64,000 bases of DNA from Hamadaea flava (GCF_024172085.1 NZ_JAMZDZ010000001.1:7812001-7876000), one strand, 5' to 3'; positions 8,810 through 18,571 are shown, counted from the first letter of the stretch. The notes: a model not told the origin generated them from the letters alone. Numbers and translations: made by a program.

Positions 8810-8820
8810 CTCATGGACGG

Positions 8821-8960
8821 ATGCCTGGGATCGACGGGATCACCGCGACGCGACGCATCCTGGCCGGGGCCGGGCCGCGACCCCGCGTGATCATGCTGAC
8901 CACTTACGACCTCGACGATTACGTCTACGAGGCGCTTCGGCGCGGCGCCTCCGGCTACCG
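8821..8960 (+). pseudogene. Response-regulator receiver-domain fragment
   Basis: It reads MPGIDGITATRRILAGAGPR, then VIMLTTYDLDDYVYEALRRG and ASGY. This is the middle of a NarL/LuxR-type receiver domain: the MPG.DG loop after the phospho-Asp, the T of LTTY and the start of the GASGY/FLLK segment. The N-terminal acidic pocket and the Lys-containing end plus HTH domain are missing. It sits directly against the DUF5713-like fragment and the 3' end of the tetR gene, so it belongs to the same junk-filled junction zone. Confidence 0.6.
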
Positions 8961-8982
8961 AAGTGAAGTTCCTCGACGGACG

Positions 8983-9567
8983 TCAAGTTCTGTCTATCTT
9001 GAGAACCGCTGCAAGGCGACCGAGTGCTTTCTTGATGTCCGCGACTGACTGCTTCCGTACGTGCCGTTGATACTGGTAGACCTCGGGGGAGAGTGGAGCG
9101 AGCAGCACGTCGGGGAGTGTGTCCTCGCGTACACCCGCCTCTCGAACCTGTGAGGCGACGAAGGTTCGCCAGAACCCGTAGGCGCCGGTGCTGAAACGGG
9201 CGGCGCCTAGTTCGGCTCCCAGTGCGAGCGGCAGATGCTGTTCCAACAGGTCGACCATGGCCGCGTAGAAGGCCGTCAACCGTTCATCGGGTGAGGCACC
9301 GGGACCGAGTGGCGGCGGACCGGAGAGAAGCTGTTGCTGCAATGCTCGTTCGTGGACGTCGAGCAGGGCAACGGCGACCGAGGCGACGTCGGGATACCGC
9401 CGATAGAGCGTGCCTCGTCCGACGCCGGCGGCGGTGGCGAGATCCGACATGGTGATCGATGGCCCCTGAGCAGCGAAGAGTTGTTCGGCGGCGGCCAAGA
9501 TGCGCTGTCGGTTCGCGGCCGCGTCGGCTCGCTCCTGCGGCGATGTGTCGAGCAACTTCTTCCTCAC
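8983..9567 (-). CDS. TetR-family transcriptional regulator
   Basis: 194 aa, GTG start at 9567. The N-terminal HTH (about 18-62) is typical: RQRILAAAEQLFAAQGPSIT, then MSDLATAAGVGRGTLYRRYP. The C-terminal ligand domain is all-helical and not conserved. The gene is divergent from the aldo/keto reductase-SMR pair with an 83-bp spacer carrying two palindromes sharing TGGAC/GTCCA half-sites, the obvious operators. It very likely represses itself and the pair; the inducer is unknown but should be a reactive carbonyl or cationic compound. The last codons abut the receiver-domain fragment. Confidence 0.9.
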   Translation of the reverse strand: MRKKLLDTSPQERADAAANRQRILAAAEQLFAAQGPSITMSDLATAAGVGRGTLYRRYPDVASVAVALLDVHERALQQQLLSGPPPLGPGASPDERLTAFYAAMVDLLEQHLPLALGAELGAARFSTGAYGFWRTFVASQVREAGVREDTLPDVLLAPLSPEVYQYQRHVRKQSVADIKKALGRLAAVLKIDRT

Positions 9568-9581
9568 CCTCCCATGCTAAC

Positions 9582-9596
9582 TGGACGCCTCGTCCA
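9582..9596. promoter_or_regulatory. Candidate TetR operator 1
   Basis: TGGACGCCTCGTCCA has 6-bp inverted arms around CCT. It lies 15 bp upstream of the tetR start and shares half-sites with operator 2. Confidence 0.6.
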
Positions 9597-9617
9597 CTTC
9601 GTGTATTGTCTCGTATC

Positions 9618-9632
9618 TGGACACGGTGTCCA
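9618..9632. promoter_or_regulatory. Candidate TetR operator 2
   Basis: TGGACACGGTGTCCA is a perfect palindrome with 7-bp arms around a central G. It lies 18 bp upstream of the aldo/keto reductase start, 36 bp centre to centre from operator 1. Confidence 0.65.
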
Positions 9633-9650
9633 CTTATTGGAGGAGGCACG

Positions 9651-10499
9651 ATGCGGAACGCGACGATCACCATCGCCGGCTACGAGGTGGGACGCGTCGG
9701 TTACGGCACGATGCAGCTCACCGGACCGAAGGCGTTGGGAAGCCCCGTCGATCCCGAGGCCTGCAAGGAAGTAGTTCGCAGCGCGGTTGCACAGGGCGTG
9801 CGGCTCATCGACACGTCCGCGTACTACGGTCCCGAGATCGCGAACCGGCTGCTCGCCGAGGCGCTCTCCCCCTACCCCGACGAGGTCCTGATCGCGACGA
9901 AGGTGGGCGCTCGCCGAACCCCCGACGGTGGCTTCACCGCCGACGCGACGCCGGAGGCGATCCGTGGCGCGGTGCACGACAACCTTCGCCAGCTCCGCAT
10001 CGACAGGCTGTCGCTGGTCCATGCGAGATACATGCCAGACAGCACAATCCCGTTCGAGGACACCGTCGGCGTGCTGGCCGACCTGAAGGACGAAGGGCTG
10101 GTCGCCCATGTCGGAGTTTCGAACGTTTCGCTCGACCTGTTCGAGCGTGCTCGGACGGTCACGCCTATCGCGTCGGTAGAGAACGAGTTTCGTCTAGGAC
10201 TCGATGCCGGTCGAGATGTTCTCGACGCCGCGACACAACTGGGCATCCCGTATCTGGCGTTCCGCCCGCTCGGCAACGGCCTTCTGGCCAGGCTGGACTC
10301 GCCGCTTCGGGCCCTCGCGCAGGCCGCCGGCGTATCTCCGGCAACGATCGCCTTGGCCTGGATTCTCGACCAAAGCCCAACAACGGCGGTCATTCCCGGC
10401 TCGGCGGTGTCTGAACATCAGGCGGCCAACCTTGCTGCGCTGTCGTTCGAACTCACCGGCGACCTGCGAACCGAACTCGCCCGGCTGGACCTCTCGTGA
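9651..10499 (+). CDS. Aldo/keto reductase (YdbC/PdxI-like)
   Basis: 282 aa. ATG 9651 has GGAGGAGG at good spacing. The protein is a TIM-barrel NADPH-dependent reductase: GYGTMQLTGP near the N-terminus, then RLIDTSAYYG carrying the catalytic Asp and Tyr, IATKVGARR with the catalytic Lys, the cofactor-side GVSN and the C-terminal IPGS NADP-binding motif. The N-terminal pattern recalls pyridoxal reductase-like YdbC proteins. It overlaps the following SMR gene by 4 bp (GTGA), so they are co-transcribed. The likely job is reduction of a toxic carbonyl that also induces the regulator; the substrate is not shown by sequence. Confidence 0.85.
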   Translation: MRNATITIAGYEVGRVGYGTMQLTGPKALGSPVDPEACKEVVRSAVAQGVRLIDTSAYYGPEIANRLLAEALSPYPDEVLIATKVGARRTPDGGFTADATPEAIRGAVHDNLRQLRIDRLSLVHARYMPDSTIPFEDTVGVLADLKDEGLVAHVGVSNVSLDLFERARTVTPIASVENEFRLGLDAGRDVLDAATQLGIPYLAFRPLGNGLLARLDSPLRALAQAAGVSPATIALAWILDQSPTTAVIPGSAVSEHQAANLAALSFELTGDLRTELARLDLS

Positions 10500-10834
10500 G
10501 CATCGGCTGGATCGCCATCGTCGCGGCTGGAGTCCTGGAGATCGCGTGGGCGCACAGCATCCGACTGACGGAAGGCTTCACCAAACTGCTCCCGACGGTC
10601 GTCTGCGGCGCACTGACCATCGCAGTCCTCCTGATTCTCAACGTCGCGATGAAGACCGTTCCCGTTGGCACCGCCTACGCGGTCTTTGTCGGCATCGGCG
10701 CTCTCGGCACCGCGATCGTCGGAATGATCTGGCTCCACGAACCCGTCAGCCCTCTCAGATCGCTCGCACTCGCGCTCATCGTGGGCGGCGTGGTCTTGCT
10801 TCGACTAACCGACGTCAACACTGCGACCACATGA
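10496..10834 (+). CDS. SMR-family small multidrug efflux protein
   Basis: 112 aa with four predicted transmembrane helices. The signature Glu of helix 1 is present in GVLEIAWAHS, and helix 3 has GTAYAVFVGIGALGTAIVGM as in SugE/EmrE proteins. SugE-type members export guanidinium or quaternary ammonium compounds as dimers using the proton gradient. GTG start at 10496 overlaps the aldo/keto reductase stop. Paired SMR genes are common but only one is seen here, so a homodimer is expected. Co-regulation with the reductase by the TetR protein is inferred. Confidence 0.9.
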   Translation: MSIGWIAIVAAGVLEIAWAHSIRLTEGFTKLLPTVVCGALTIAVLLILNVAMKTVPVGTAYAVFVGIGALGTAIVGMIWLHEPVSPLRSLALALIVGGVVLLRLTDVNTATT

Positions 10835-11157
10835 CGCGCCCGCCGGAACGAACGCGCCCCGCGCTAACGCCTTAACGAACGATTCAGCCAATCATTGCGG
10901 GGAGATGAGTGTTACCGCCTTGTAGCACGGAGCCCGGTCGCTGCCCTTATCTTCCAGACCTTCGTCGAGGGCATGAGAGGTGAAGCGGTCGACGAAGTGT
11001 CGAGGTGAAGGCATCGACGACGCGCCGTGGCTAGCTTGTCGGCATGGGCCGTCCGGGCCGGCTTGGCCCGCACCTTGGCGCTGGTGTGGCGCTTTGCCCA
11101 GCGGACCGGATCAACGTGGACCGCCGCCGCAGGTGCTGAATCGGTTAGGTTCCACGA
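10835..11157. other. 323-bp stretch without a recognised gene
   Basis: Several open frames exist on both strands but none has a plausible start or a family match. A long minus-strand frame running 11694-10912 is Arg/Pro-rich and looks like an antisense shadow. Nothing else seen. Confidence 0.4.
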
Positions 11158-11547
11158 ATGGCCGTATCCAGGGACGTCACACTCGAGCAGGTAGAGCTCT
11201 GCCGCCGCTTCGAGGTCCTGCCCGTCGCGGCGTCCGCGGTGGGGAACACCGGGGTATCGCGCAGCATGCTGTCTCGCGGGCCGGGTGGCGGGTCGTGGCG
11301 TAGTGGGCTGTCGTCGGCGAACTGGCCGGTTTACGGCATCCGGCACGCCCTCGAAGGTGGGACCACCGGCTGGTATCTGTGGACCGGCGAATACTCGGAG
11401 GCGGACGACTTCTACGTGCCGTGGCATACCGCGCACCTGCACGAGCGGTGGCCGGAGGTCGTGCCGTATCTCGCGCTGCCGCCGGGCTGGGGGTTCGTCA
11501 TCGCGCCCGGTTACGAAGACGTGTGGTTCGACCCGACCCGTGTCTGA
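11158..11547 (+). CDS. DUF2185/Imm33-like small protein, orphan immunity candidate
   Basis: 129 aa, ATG start at 11158. The C-terminal half GWYLWTGEYSEADDFYVPWH, LHERWPEVVPYLALPPGWGF and APGYEDVWFDP resembles the DUF2185/Imm33 type of immunity domain: a Trp-rich beta protein with GW.L..G and a terminal LPPGWRF....D.W.D pattern. The N-terminal half carries VLPVAASAVGNTGVSRSMLS. No toxin gene adjoins it. The family is recalled by eye, so both the family and the immunity role are tentative. Confidence 0.5.
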   Translation: MAVSRDVTLEQVELCRRFEVLPVAASAVGNTGVSRSMLSRGPGGGSWRSGLSSANWPVYGIRHALEGGTTGWYLWTGEYSEADDFYVPWHTAHLHERWPEVVPYLALPPGWGFVIAPGYEDVWFDPTRV

Positions 11548-11850
11548 CCTGGGCGAAAGCCGGGCGTGTCGGCGTACGGGCGAATGCGCACAGATGCGTA
11601 CGCGCACACGGGCTTGGTGCATGACGTCATGCCCGCAATCGGATGGGTTTTCGGAGCAGATCGAAGGTGGCGCGGACCGTCCTCCGATACCCATCAGCTA
11701 GTGGGAGGATCGGTTGGCCGGCAGTTCGGGACTTGCAGGATGCAGGTCAGACCGGTAGACGAGCTCAGCTGATCTCGTAAGTTCGCGGTCTCGGCCGGAA
11801 GCTAAAGTGGGCCCTCCGCCTCCTCTCCACTGCGGATCATGAGAGGTGTC
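11548..11850. other. 303-bp intergenic region with a perfect palindrome
   Basis: No gene recognised. The only clear signal is the 14-bp palindrome at 11619-11632. The HIT-gene promoter should lie in the right part of the region. Confidence 0.4.
11619..11632. promoter_or_regulatory. 14-bp perfect palindrome
   Basis: GCATGACGTCATGC reads the same on both strands. It resembles a dimeric-regulator site and lies about 220 bp upstream of the HIT-protein gene. The cognate regulator is unknown. Confidence 0.3.
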
Positions 11851-12315
11851 ATGTTCAACCACGCACCGGCCGACTATGTGTGTCCCTTCTGCCGACTGGT
11901 GACGGGTGGTGAGGATGAATGGCGAACGCAGCGTGACGTCGTGCGGCGCGTCGAGTTGGCTACCGCGTTCGTCTCGCCCCGATGGTGGCCGAAGAATCAC
12001 GGTCACGTGATGATCGTGCCAAACGCCCACTACGAGAATCTGTATGACCTGCCGTCCCGCTACGGGCACGCGATCCATGACCTGGCACGCGAGATCGCGA
12101 TCGCCATCCGGCAGACCTACGGCTGCGCTGGAACGTCTCTACGCCAGCACAACGAGCCTGCCGGAAACCAAGACCGGTGGCACTACCATATGCATGTCTT
12201 CCCGCGGTACATCGGAGACGAGCTCTACTTCACTCACCCGCAGCAGGATTTCACCCCGGCCGACGAGCGCTTGCCGCACGCGAACAAGCTACGCGCGTAC
12301 CTCGAGTCGCCATGA
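11851..12315 (+). CDS. HIT-family protein
   Basis: 154 aa from ATG 11851, chosen for the GAGAGG element just upstream (ATG 11839 would add four residues). An N-terminal CPFC pair typical of zinc-binding HIT proteins is followed by WWPKNHGHVMIVPNAHYENL and the catalytic histidine triad WHYHMHVFPRY (H.H.H pattern). HIT proteins hydrolyse or transfer nucleoside monophosphates from adducts such as Ap4A or AMP-amine. The gene stands alone. Family firm; substrate unknown. Confidence 0.85.
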   Translation: MFNHAPADYVCPFCRLVTGGEDEWRTQRDVVRRVELATAFVSPRWWPKNHGHVMIVPNAHYENLYDLPSRYGHAIHDLAREIAIAIRQTYGCAGTSLRQHNEPAGNQDRWHYHMHVFPRYIGDELYFTHPQQDFTPADERLPHANKLRAYLESP

Positions 12316-14241
<1,926 letters not shown>

Positions 14242-14269
14242 ACCACCACTCGGGCGGGATGCTCGATCC

Positions 14270-14285
14270 GACGGCGATAGCCGTC
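14270..14285. terminator. Small hairpin between convergent genes
   Basis: GACGGC-GATA-GCCGTC lies at the meeting point of argG and the DHFR-family gene. The stem is perfect but only 6 bp with no T tract, so it is a weak terminator candidate for both directions. Confidence 0.35.
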
Positions 14286-14862
14286 AGTGGACGGTGGGGC
14301 GGTAGACGAGTTCCTGCGTGTGGCCGTCGAGCGTCCGGCTCTCGAGTAGCTCGAGGTCGAAGTCGCCCGCGCCACCGAGGATCGGGCTCTTCCCGGTCCG
14401 GCCGGAGATGACGGGGAAGATGGTCACCTGCAGGCGGTCGACGAGGCCGGCGGCCATCAGCGCCCAGTTCAGCGACAGGCTGGCCTGAGACCGCAGAGGT
14501 ACGTCCGACGCCTCCTTGAGCCGGGCGACGATCTCCACGGCGTCCCCGCTCACGATGGTCGCGTCCGGCCAGCCGAGCGTGTCCGTCAGCGTCGAGGAAA
14601 TGACCGTCGCCGGCATGCGCAGAGTGCGGACGTTCCACTCGTCGAGCGTGTTGGGATCGGTGCCCGCGGCCATGATCCCGGCGGTCTCCCGGAAGGTCGT
14701 GGCCCCGAACACCATGCGCTGCTCGGTGTCGAACAGGGCGGCTCGGTGCGCGAGTAGTTCGGGGCCCTGCTTGCTCCAGTAGCCGCCCCAGTCGGCGCCT
14801 TCGGTGAACGAGCCGTAGCCGTCGAGCGTGGAAAAGACGTCCCAGGTGTAGAGCGCGGTCAT
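14284..14862 (-). CDS. Dihydrofolate-reductase-family protein (RibD C-terminal-like)
   Basis: 192 aa, ATG start at 14862. It has the RibD_C/YwjB-type reductase fold: start WDVFSTLDGYGSF, MVFGATTFRE in the cofactor region, then VISSTLTDTLGWPDAT, LKEASDVPLRSQAS and the C-terminal IFPVISGRTGKSPILGG. Such stand-alone proteins bind NADPH, and most are of unknown substrate rather than true DHFR or riboflavin enzymes. The gene is convergent with argG and followed upstream by a broken gene. Family good; role unknown. Confidence 0.8.
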   Translation of the reverse strand: MTALYTWDVFSTLDGYGSFTEGADWGGYWSKQGPELLAHRAALFDTEQRMVFGATTFRETAGIMAAGTDPNTLDEWNVRTLRMPATVISSTLTDTLGWPDATIVSGDAVEIVARLKEASDVPLRSQASLSLNWALMAAGLVDRLQVTIFPVISGRTGKSPILGGAGDFDLELLESRTLDGHTQELVYRPTVH

Positions 14863-14885
14863 GATGATTCCCTTCTCCTTCGCGG

Positions 14886-15308
14886 TCAGCTTTCACCCGT
14901 ACCACGAACGGCTCGCCCCGGATCCGACAATCGCGACGCAAGATTTCGGCGGATGCCCGTCCACGCGCGTGCGCCCTGATGGATCGCGAGCCATCCATGG
15001 ACTGCCGTCAACCCTTTCGATAGCAGGTAGAGGAACTCCTGGCACCAGCTGACGAACTCCTCGTCCTTTGCGCCTGCGTAGGGGCCAGTGGCGAGTCCTC
15101 CGGGCCGGGTTGTGGCCGACGAACATGATGCCGCCGAGGGAAAACGCCGAGTCTGCTCGTCCTGTCCGAGGGTTCCCATGAGTCCGTCGCCGGCGGAGAA
15201 GAACGCCTCACCGCGGAGCCGCCCGTGAACGGGTACGACGCCGTCGGGATACCGGACCAGCTTGGCAAGATGTGCCCGGAACACCGACAGCGGATCCTGC
15301 GTAAGCAT
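14886..15308 (-). pseudogene. Broken uracil-DNA-glycosylase-like gene
   Basis: ATG 15308 opens a convincing start: MLTQDPLSVFRAHLAKLVRY, then VVPVHGRLRGEAFFSAGDGL. The next expected element, IMFVGHN, lies in another frame at about 15130-15115, so an indel separates them. The first frame then resumes with PYAGAKDEEFVSWCQEFLYL. The order (GEAFFSAGDGL before MFVGHN) recalls a uracil-DNA-glycosylase-like family found in actinobacteria. At least one frameshift and a large internal loss are needed to explain the sequence. Family assignment is tentative. Confidence 0.45.
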
Positions 15309-15433
15309 CGGCGGCCTCTCGGGAAGGTCCAGGACGTGAACAGGTGGTCGCCTTAAGGGCCCGGACGGAGCGCAGCGGGCGTCCGCCACCCAGTATGTTG
15401 GGCCGCGGCGCGTGCTTTCGTCATCACCAGTGC

Positions 15434-15459
15434 GTGCAAGCACCCGGAGGTGCTTGCGC
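15434..15459. terminator. Strong hairpin, 9-bp perfect stem
   Basis: GCAAGCACC-CGGA-GGTGCTTGC (15436-15457), extendable by a G-T and a G-C pair. It has a tetraloop and no T tract, about 100 bp upstream of the M81 peptidase gene. It may be a factor-independent terminator or an RNA control element. Confidence 0.45.
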
Positions 15460-15560
15460 AAACTTCGCCCTCGAGGTGCGGGGCGCCGACGGCGTCGCAA
15501 TCGGCGCGGCCGCACTCGCCTATTCCGACGTAACTACAGCACCCTCATGGAGCAGCACGT

Positions 15561-17147
15561 ATGACGAAGCAGACCGTGCCTGAAGCATCCGAGATCTGGA
15601 TGGGCCCGCTCGCCCCGATCCAACCGGGCGGCCTCGTACGCCCCCGCATCGGCATCGGCGGCATCTCAATCGAATCGAGCACCTTCTCGCCGCACGTGTC
15701 AGGCGACGAGGCGTTCACGATCCGCGAGGGCGACGAGCTCCTCGGGTACTACCCCTTCCTCGACGAGGGGCGCGAACTCCGCGAGGCCGCGGAGTGGGTA
15801 CCGATCCACCACGGCCGGTCGCTGCCGGGCGGACCCGTCGCACCCGAGACGTACCAGCGGATGAAGTCCGCGATCGTCGAGGGCATCCACTCAGCCGGCC
15901 CCTTCGACGGCTTCTTCTTCGACATCCACGGCGCGATGAGCGTCGTCGGCCTGGACGACGCCGAGGGGGACCTCGCCTTCGCGGTGCGCGAGATCCTTGG
16001 CCCCGACACGCTCGTCTCGACCTCGATGGACCTGCACGGCAACGTTTCGCGTGCCCTGCTCGACCAGGTCGACCTCATCACCTGCTACCGCATGGCGCCG
16101 CACGAGGACTGGATGAACACCAAGGAGCGCGCCGTGCACAACCTGCTCGAGCGGCTGCGCGGTGAGCACGGCACCGACCCGCTCGAACGCCGGCCGTTCA
16201 AAGCATGGCTGCAGGTGCCGCTGCTCCTGCCCGGCGAGAAGACGAGCACCCGGCTGGAGCCCGCGAGGGGCATCTACGCCGAGGTGCCGCTGATCGAGTC
16301 GCTCGACGGCGTCGTCGACGCCGCGATCTGGGTCGGCTACGCCTGGGCCGACGAACCGCGCTGCCAGGCTGCCGTCGTGGTTACCGGCGACGATCGCGAG
16401 GTGATCGCCCGCGAGGCCGAGCGTCTGGCCCACCGCTATTGGGATGCCCGCGCCGAGTTCGTGTTCGTCGGCCCGACCGCCACGCTCGGCGACGCCCTCG
16501 ACCGTGCACTCGCGGAGGGCGCCGCGCGTCCCTACGTCATATCGGACTCCGGCGACAATCCGACCGCCGGGGGCGCCGGGGACGTGTCATGGACCCTCGG
16601 CGAACTGCTCGCCCGCGACGACCTCCGCGACGGCTCGCGGCAGGTCATCACCGCATCGATCTTCGACGCGGCCGCGGTCGCGGGGGCCGTCGCCGCCGGC
16701 GTCGGCGCGACCGTGACGCTCGAGATCGGCGGGCGCATCGACCCCGGCCCGCGCGGTCCAGTGCCGATCACGGGCGAGGTGCGCGCGATCGTCGACGGCG
16801 ACCCCGATGCCGGCACGCAGGTCGTGATCCGCGCGGGGAGCGTCGACGCCATCGTCACCGAGCGGCGCAAACCCTTCCACTACCTGCGCGACTTCAGGAT
16901 GCTCGGCCTCGAACCCGAGACCGCCGACATCGTGATCGTGAAGATCGGCTACCTCGAGCCCGAGTTGTACGAGCTCGCAGGCGACTGGACGCTCGCGCTG
17001 ACCCCGGGCGGCGTCGACCAGGACCTGCTGCGGCTCGGCCACCACCGCCTCGGGCCCGGCGTCTACCCCTTCGACGCCGACGCCGACGCCGACGAGCCTG
17101 CGCTGACCGCCGTCGTGACCCGCCGCGGAGACGACCGACCATGCTGA
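15561..17147 (+). CDS. M81-family metallopeptidase (microcystinase MlrC-like)
   Basis: 528 aa, ATG 15561 with GGAG nine bases upstream. The N-terminal DUF1485 part has GISIESSTFSPH and the zinc-site segments DIHGAMSV and SMDLHGNVS with MAPHEDW (Asp and two His). The C-terminal MlrC_C part has ISDSGDNPTAGGAGDVSWTL and KPFHYLRDF. The family includes microcystin-degrading MlrC, but most members sit in uptake or catabolic clusters and may act on other acidic or amide substrates. A short repeat of GAC-GCC codons near the end gives FDADADADE. The stop overlaps the next start (ATGCTGA), so the downstream fucosidase fragment was once translationally coupled. Confidence 0.85.
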   Translation: MTKQTVPEASEIWMGPLAPIQPGGLVRPRIGIGGISIESSTFSPHVSGDEAFTIREGDELLGYYPFLDEGRELREAAEWVPIHHGRSLPGGPVAPETYQRMKSAIVEGIHSAGPFDGFFFDIHGAMSVVGLDDAEGDLAFAVREILGPDTLVSTSMDLHGNVSRALLDQVDLITCYRMAPHEDWMNTKERAVHNLLERLRGEHGTDPLERRPFKAWLQVPLLLPGEKTSTRLEPARGIYAEVPLIESLDGVVDAAIWVGYAWADEPRCQAAVVVTGDDREVIAREAERLAHRYWDARAEFVFVGPTATLGDALDRALAEGAARPYVISDSGDNPTAGGAGDVSWTLGELLARDDLRDGSRQVITASIFDAAAVAGAVAAGVGATVTLEIGGRIDPGPRGPVPITGEVRAIVDGDPDAGTQVVIRAGSVDAIVTERRKPFHYLRDFRMLGLEPETADIVIVKIGYLEPELYELAGDWTLALTPGGVDQDLLRLGHHRLGPGVYPFDADADADEPALTAVVTRRGDDRPC

Positions 17148-17269
17148 CCGCCGTCGAGACCCGCACCGGCCCCGACATCGGCGTCCTCGCACCTGCGTAC
17201 GCGTCGAACAGCGTGCCCGAGTGGTACCGCGACGCGAAACGCGGCTTCATGGCGCTGCTGGTGCGCTGA
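17141..17269 (+). pseudogene. GH29 alpha-L-fucosidase remnant, N-terminal 42 codons
   Basis: ATG 17141 overlaps the M81 stop. The reading ends NSVPEWYRDAKRGF then MALLVR and stop. VPEWYRDAK.G. is the hallmark opening of GH29 alpha-L-fucosidases, normally followed by FIHWGLYSVPA and 400 more residues. The match ends abruptly after GF, where unrelated sequence takes over. The gene has therefore lost everything after its first 40 codons, by deletion or insertion at about 17250. Confidence 0.6.
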
Positions 17270-17579
17270 TCGAACCTGCGGTGTTGGAGCGGCCGACGTC
17301 TGTACGGGTGGCCACGACCCATGCAACATGCCGCCCCCGATTGTCGGCCAGGACGGCGTGGCAGCGTACAAGCTCGGCCAATTCGTCGCTGCCTCGCCAG
17401 GGCAGGCGCACCTGCCGGGCCATCAGCCACGCCGACAGGACGAGCCCGACGATGAAGAGCGGCAGAGCAGCCGCAGCAGCCTCTGCTGTGTCGCGGAGGA
17501 ACTCTGCGCCGGACAGGCTGACGCCAAACGCGAGCGACACCTCACCGGCGGTCACGTCGGTGACCCGTCCGCCGAACAT
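17247..17579 (-). CDS. Small single-span membrane protein, uncertain
   Basis: 110 aa, ATG start at 17579. One clear transmembrane segment, AAAALPLFIVGLVLSAWLMA, is followed by the basic RQVRLPWRG and then GSDELAELVRCHAVLADN. Its last codons overlap the fucosidase remnant tail to tail. No family recognised. It may be a genuine short gene or the remnant of the segment that destroyed the fucosidase gene. Confidence 0.35.
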   Translation of the reverse strand: MFGGRVTDVTAGEVSLAFGVSLSGAEFLRDTAEAAAAALPLFIVGLVLSAWLMARQVRLPWRGSDELAELVRCHAVLADNRGRHVAWVVATRTDVGRSNTAGSISAPAAP

Positions 17580-17632
17580 GGTCGCCGAGCAGGGTTGCCA
17601 AGCCGCGACCTCTCGCTCGATGGGGGATCTCG

Positions 17633-18571
17633 CTATAGATCTTCCATCTTGATGCGGGTTCGGTAGTTCTCGTAGGCCGGTTTGCGGATGTAGTCGCCGG
17701 TGCAGAGGCCGAATGTGCCCAGCGCGGTGTCGGAGGCGGAGTCGGCGTCGGAGAGCGCGAAGAGCTCGAACTGCGTCGCGCCCGCGGCGGTGGACGCGTC
17801 GATCAGCGTGGTCAAGGAGGAAACCTGGCCGGCGGGTGTGCGGTGCGCGCCGCTTGGGCTGCCGGCCTCGGCGATGTGGATCGGCAGGTCGGTCGGGAAA
17901 TGTGCCTCGGCGAGGCGGTCGCGAAGGTGGTTCACGGCGTGCAGGGTGGCGCCGTGGACGTCGTCATGGGGTGAGAACGCGTCGGGGTAGAGGCCGAGTC
18001 CCACGTAATCCACGTGCGCGGCGAACTGGGCGTACGGGAACGAGGTGAGGCTCTTCCAGAAATCGTCGTCGCCCCCGAGCCATTCGGCGGGTTCGGCGAG
18101 CGAGAAGCCGACCTGGACGCCGTCGTGGACCTGGGCGCGCGCGTGGGGCAGACCTTGGGTGAGTGCGGCGATCACGCCGGGCGAGCTGCCGTCGATACGT
18201 GGGATGGGAAAGTTCGCCTCGAGGGTGACCTGTAGGTATTTGACGAGGTGCCCGTAGCGGTCGAGGGCGCGGTCGATGAAGTCAAGCCAGCCGTCGAGGT
18301 CGGCGACCGGTGGCAGGTAGCTGAGCACCAGGTCCAGCTCGCGACCGCCGGTGACGTACCAATCGTCGGGCATGGTCAGGTGGTCGAGGTCGCCCGACGC
18401 GTCGATCTCTCGCTCCAGGCTGGTGTTGCCGCCGCACCAGCGGACGTATTCGCGGATCACGAAGGGACGCCCGGCAGCCAGTTCGTCGACGAGTGGGCCG
18501 ATCCGTTGCGGATCGGCGGGACCGGCGCAGGTGGCTCCGGCGCGGCTGCCGACATAGATACCGAACTTCAT
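17633..18571 (-). CDS. TIM-barrel glycoside-hydrolase-like protein
   Basis: 312 aa. Elements along the chain (FVIREYVRW, WYVTGGRELDLVLSYLPP, YLQVTLEANFP, QVGFSLAEPAEW, YVGLGLYPDAFSP, LPIHIAEAGSPSG, TQFELFALSDAD) read as successive beta strands of a (beta/alpha)8 barrel. Acidic ends in TLEANF and HIAEAG sit like the acid/base and nucleophile of clan GH-A. I know no family number for it. No signal peptide, so it is cytosolic. Its start overlaps the padR stop by 4 bp, so PadR and this enzyme form one operon and the regulator probably senses the enzyme's substrate. Confidence 0.5.
   Translation of the reverse strand: MKFGIYVGSRAGATCAGPADPQRIGPLVDELAAGRPFVIREYVRWCGGNTSLEREIDASGDLDHLTMPDDWYVTGGRELDLVLSYLPPVADLDGWLDFIDRALDRYGHLVKYLQVTLEANFPIPRIDGSSPGVIAALTQGLPHARAQVHDGVQVGFSLAEPAEWLGGDDDFWKSLTSFPYAQFAAHVDYVGLGLYPDAFSPHDDVHGATLHAVNHLRDRLAEAHFPTDLPIHIAEAGSPSGAHRTPAGQVSSLTTLIDASTAAGATQFELFALSDADSASDTALGTFGLCTGDYIRKPAYENYRTRIKMEDL

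Noticed and set aside
10912-11694. 260-codon minus-strand frame
   Set aside because: Arg/Pro-rich and antisense to the Imm33-like gene; no motif or ribosome-binding site.
17076-17096. Tandem GAC-GCC hexamers near the M81 3' end as a repeat element
   Set aside because: Only three to four units, in frame as Asp-Ala, explained by codon bias in an acidic tail.
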